Assembly (NCBI GenBank): GCA_040360365.1
Contig: CP136412.1
Origin: Arcanobacterium_A hippocoleae_A
Lineage (GTDB): Bacteria > Actinomycetota > Actinomycetes > Actinomycetales > Actinomycetaceae
Direction: 5' to 3' (one strand)
DNA: 64,000 bases
Part shown: positions 61,760 to 64,000 of the stretch, in pieces
Layout of the letters: the number at the start of each line of letters is the position of its first letter
How positions within the stretch are numbered: position 1 is the stretch's first letter
The notes under the pieces: model-generated
What the model was told of the DNA's origin: nothing
Seen by the model: only the letters and a program-made list of their open reading frames with translations
Database searches by the model: none
Position numbers and translations under genes: made by a program

Positions 61760-62098
61760 ATGCACGAAGTTTCACTTTGCCAGTCAATGCGCTTAATTGC
61801 AGAACGCGCCAGCAAAGGGCGAAAAGTAACTGCCGTCAGCGTCGATGTGGGAGCATTGCGGCAAGTTGTGCCGGCAGCTCTCGACGCTGCATGGGGTGCC
61901 GTCGCAAAACAAAGCATGATTCTCACCGGTTCTCATCTCGAAATACGGCTGATTCCAGCAAGTTTTGACTGCAAAGAATGCGGCAGGCACACAACTTTGC
62001 AAAATGAAGTTATCTTTCAATGCGGATGCGGATCACGAAATATTATCGTAAGAAGCGGGGAAGAATTTATGATTACTTCGATTGACGTAGCTGATTAG
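61760..62098 (+). CDS. hypA: HypA, hydrogenase nickel-insertion chaperone
   Basis: 112 residues, intact. MHEVSLCQSM carries the N-terminal nickel ligand (Met-His-Glu). The zinc site is CKECGRH and CGCGS. Divergent from hypF, with only 50 bases between them, and followed by hypB on the same strand. HypA with HypB delivers nickel to the hydrogenase large subunit. Confidence 0.92.
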   Translation: MHEVSLCQSMRLIAERASKGRKVTAVSVDVGALRQVVPAALDAAWGAVAKQSMILTGSHLEIRLIPASFDCKECGRHTTLQNEVIFQCGCGSRNIIVRSGEEFMITSIDVAD

Positions 62099-62223
62099 CA
62101 GCTAAATCAGTGGCAAATTAAGCGAAAACAATTTATTCTGGCTTTAAAACCAATTTCCGCAAAAAGCTTTCGCGAATCAATGCAGACACATCAGCAGCTT
62201 TCCAATCATTGAAAGGATTTCCC

Positions 62224-63168
62224 ATGGGACGTTTCCATCGCCATGACGGAGAAGACGGGCACAGCCACAGCCATACGCATGAACACAGCCACGAACACCC
62301 GCATTCACATCACCACGAGCATGACCATGAGCACGAGCACGGGCATAACCATGACCATGACCATGACCACGAGCACCCGCACAGCCGCGAAGAACTTGGC
62401 GATCACTCAAAATACGAAACCGGCACCGAACGCATTGACGTCCTGGAAGATATTTTCGCTGAGAACGACCGCAAAGCCGCACACAACCGCGAAGCTTTCG
62501 ACACGCACGGAATCCGCTGCATAAATTTAATGTCCGCGCCGGGATCAGGAAAAACTACGCTCCTTGCAGCCACTCTCGCAGCTCTGCCGAAAAACATCCG
62601 CGTCGGCATTGTAGAAGGCGATATTGAGACATCACTCGACGCAGACCGGCTTGCCGGATTCGGCGCACAAATTTCCCTGCTAAATACCGGAAACGGTTTC
62701 GGCGGAGAATGCCACCTCGATGCCCCAATGGTAAATCATGCACTTGCAGGGCTGAACCTTTCCGAACTTGATCTCGTACTGATTGAAAATGTTGGAAACC
62801 TTGTTTGCCCAGCAGAATTTGCAGTAGGCGAACATGCAAAAGCAATGGTTTACGCAGTTACCGAAGGTGAAGATAAACCGAAGAAATATCCGGTGATGTT
62901 CCGCTCCGTAGACGCAGTAATCGTAAACAAAATCGACCTGCTCGAATATCTCGATTTCGACCTTGAATTATTCAGGCAGAATCTGCGCGACGTTAACCCA
63001 AACGCAATCGTAATCGAATGCGCAGCTCATCCGGCAGCAAAAGCAAAAATTCACGGCAACGGCGGAAAAATCGAGCCAATCGGGATTGATCCGTGGATTA
63101 ACTGGCTCACTGCACAAACAGCACTGGCAAAAAAGCAGCATCCGCAAACCGAAACTACCAGCAAATAA
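62224..63168 (+). CDS. hypB: HypB, His-rich nickel GTPase
   Basis: 314 residues from MGRFHRHDGED, chosen over the upstream TTG because AAAGGA lies 7 bases before it. The N-terminal 60 residues are extremely His-rich (HEHSHEHPHSHHHEHDHEH and so on), a nickel store. The G domain has MSAPGSGKTTLL (P-loop), GDIETSLDADRL (metal and switch I), ECHLDAPMVNHAL (Cys-His metal site), IENVGNLVCPAEFAVGEH and NKIDLLEYLDF. GTP hydrolysis drives nickel transfer with HypA. The gene is intact. Confidence 0.93.
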   Translation: MGRFHRHDGEDGHSHSHTHEHSHEHPHSHHHEHDHEHEHGHNHDHDHDHEHPHSREELGDHSKYETGTERIDVLEDIFAENDRKAAHNREAFDTHGIRCINLMSAPGSGKTTLLAATLAALPKNIRVGIVEGDIETSLDADRLAGFGAQISLLNTGNGFGGECHLDAPMVNHALAGLNLSELDLVLIENVGNLVCPAEFAVGEHAKAMVYAVTEGEDKPKKYPVMFRSVDAVIVNKIDLLEYLDFDLELFRQNLRDVNPNAIVIECAAHPAAKAKIHGNGGKIEPIGIDPWINWLTAQTALAKKQHPQTETTSK

Positions 63169-63205
63169 AAACAACCGCACAAAAATTGAAAGCTGAGCTG
63201 AAAGC

Positions 63206-63693
63206 ATGGAGTTTTTGGAATCTCGACGGGCGAATTCCTAATCATTTCCCTGGTCGGGCTGCTAATCGTCGGCCCAAATACTCTCGCTTCGCTGCTGCGC
63301 GCAACATCGGCCTTTATTAAAAAAGCGAAAAATTACTCGGCACAGTTACGGGCAAACACTAACTTCAGCGAAGCTTTCAATTTTGGCAGCACAGCGCCGC
63401 AAAACTTCAATCTAAATGAGCTAAACCCCGTGCGGACATTAAAAAATACTGCACGTGAAGAAGCCGACGCTTGGGCAAAAAGTATCTTCAATTCCGCCGG
63501 CAACACAGATACTGCCGCAGCCAACACCAATAACACACAAACCCCAGACACATTAAAAACACACACGCAAAACACACTAAACTCAGCCGAAAAAATCCCA
63601 GAATCACAGTCAGCACCGGGATACCGGATGAACGAAAAACGGCGGCAGTTTTCGAAGCTCTCGCAAACGCCCAAAAACCAAAAACTGCTGTAG
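63206..63693 (+). CDS. tatB: TatB-like twin-arginine translocase subunit, one frameshift
   Basis: About 162 residues. ATG at 63206, then a missing T in the T5 run at 63212-63216; with six T the start reads MEFFGISTGEFLIISLVGLL, followed by IVGPN, the TatA/B membrane helix with its Gly-Pro hinge. The amphipathic helix is LLRATSAFIKKAKNYSAQL. The long polar tail (NTDTAAANTNNTQT) suits TatB. It lies between hypB and tatA. The Tat system exports folded proteins such as the hydrogenase small subunit. Confidence 0.75.
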
Positions 63694-63732
63694 CATCAGA
63701 GATAGAAAAACCAACCCTTAAGGAGATTTGCG

Positions 63733-64000
63733 ATGAAACCAATGCATTTCGCAGTGCTGATTGTGGTACTGATTATTATTTTCGGTGCGGCAAAATTACC
63801 GGATATCGCCCGCAATATTGGAAAAAGCGCAAAAATTCTCAAAAAAGAAATGAAAGAATTAACTGAGGATGAAACAAATCCTCCAATTCCGGCGGTATCT
63901 CAGGCCTCAATACCGCCGGCACAAGCAGCAGCACCGCAAACTGCGCAAACCCAGCAGATGCTCCATCCGCAATATTCAGTACCATCTGCCCAACAGCCGG
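63733..64000 (+). CDS. tatA: TatA-like subunit, runs off the right edge
   Basis: Begins MKPMHFAVLIVVLIIIFGAA with AGGAG 8 bases upstream, then KLPDIARNIGKSAKILKKEM, the standard TatA membrane helix, hinge and amphipathic helix. A Pro/Gln/Ala-rich tail continues to the window end. With tatB and hypAB upstream it forms a plus-strand operon for hydrogenase biogenesis and export. No frameshift is visible in the part present. Confidence 0.85.
   Translation, partial: MKPMHFAVLIVVLIIIFGAAKLPDIARNIGKSAKILKKEMKELTEDETNPPIPAVSQASIPPAQAAAPQTAQTQQMLHPQYSVPSAQQP

Overview
The window looks like a low-to-moderate GC actinobacterium, probably a host-associated member of the Actinomycetaceae. That placement is an inference. 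It rests on a SpaA-type sortase pilus, LPXTG-like surface glycosidases, a type I-E CRISPR-Cas locus, an actinobacterial IS1249-like element, and hydrogenase maturation genes next to tatAB.

Layout. 0-8.6 kb: the end of a Rad50/RloC-like ATPase, two decayed IS3 elements, and a minus-strand operon (unknown protein, AlkZ/YcaQ-like glycosylase, MFS exporter, two-subunit TPP decarboxylase). 8.6-12.8 kb: an intact IS1249-like insertion truncating an Abi_2 gene, a relic of a Gly-rich secreted protein, and an orphan JetD C-terminal domain. 12.8-19.2 kb: an ebg-type lactose locus with a LacI repressor, twin operators, a fused EbgA-EbgC beta-galactosidase and a YgjI-like permease. 19.2-21.2 kb: a zinc-ribbon/Tim44-like membrane protein and an IS3 scar. 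21.7-31.6 kb: type I-E CRISPR-Cas split into two divergent arms plus a 16-repeat array, with degenerate repeat-like hairpins in the divergent promoter. 31.8-34.2 kb: an orphan HipA-like kinase, two orphan CRISPR-like repeats, an XRE regulator and remnants. 34.4-42.9 kb: two large wall-anchored enzymes, a GH95 alpha-L-fucosidase and a GH110 alpha-1,3-galactosidase, which together suit stripping of mucin/blood-group caps. 43.5-44.5 kb: a Gly-zipper secreted protein with a small membrane partner and a structured leader. 45.4-47.4 kb: a repeat-rich LPVSG surface protein. 47.6-54.3 kb: an Abi relic and a pilus operon (tip, shaft, class C sortase). 54.7-64 kb: hydrogenase maturation genes hypC, hypD, hypC, hypE, a SIS-HypC-like gene, hypF, hypA and hypB, then tatB and tatA. 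The hydrogenase structural genes are not in the window.

A dominant technical feature is that about thirty otherwise well-conserved genes are broken by frameshifts, each equivalent to loss of one base and most lying in a mononucleotide run. The CRISPR repeats differ from one another mainly in C-run and G-run length. The simplest reading is systematic homopolymer under-calling in the assembly, so most genes listed here as frameshifted are probably intact in the organism. The IS3 remnants are different: they carry substitutions, in-frame stops and deletions, and are genuinely decayed.
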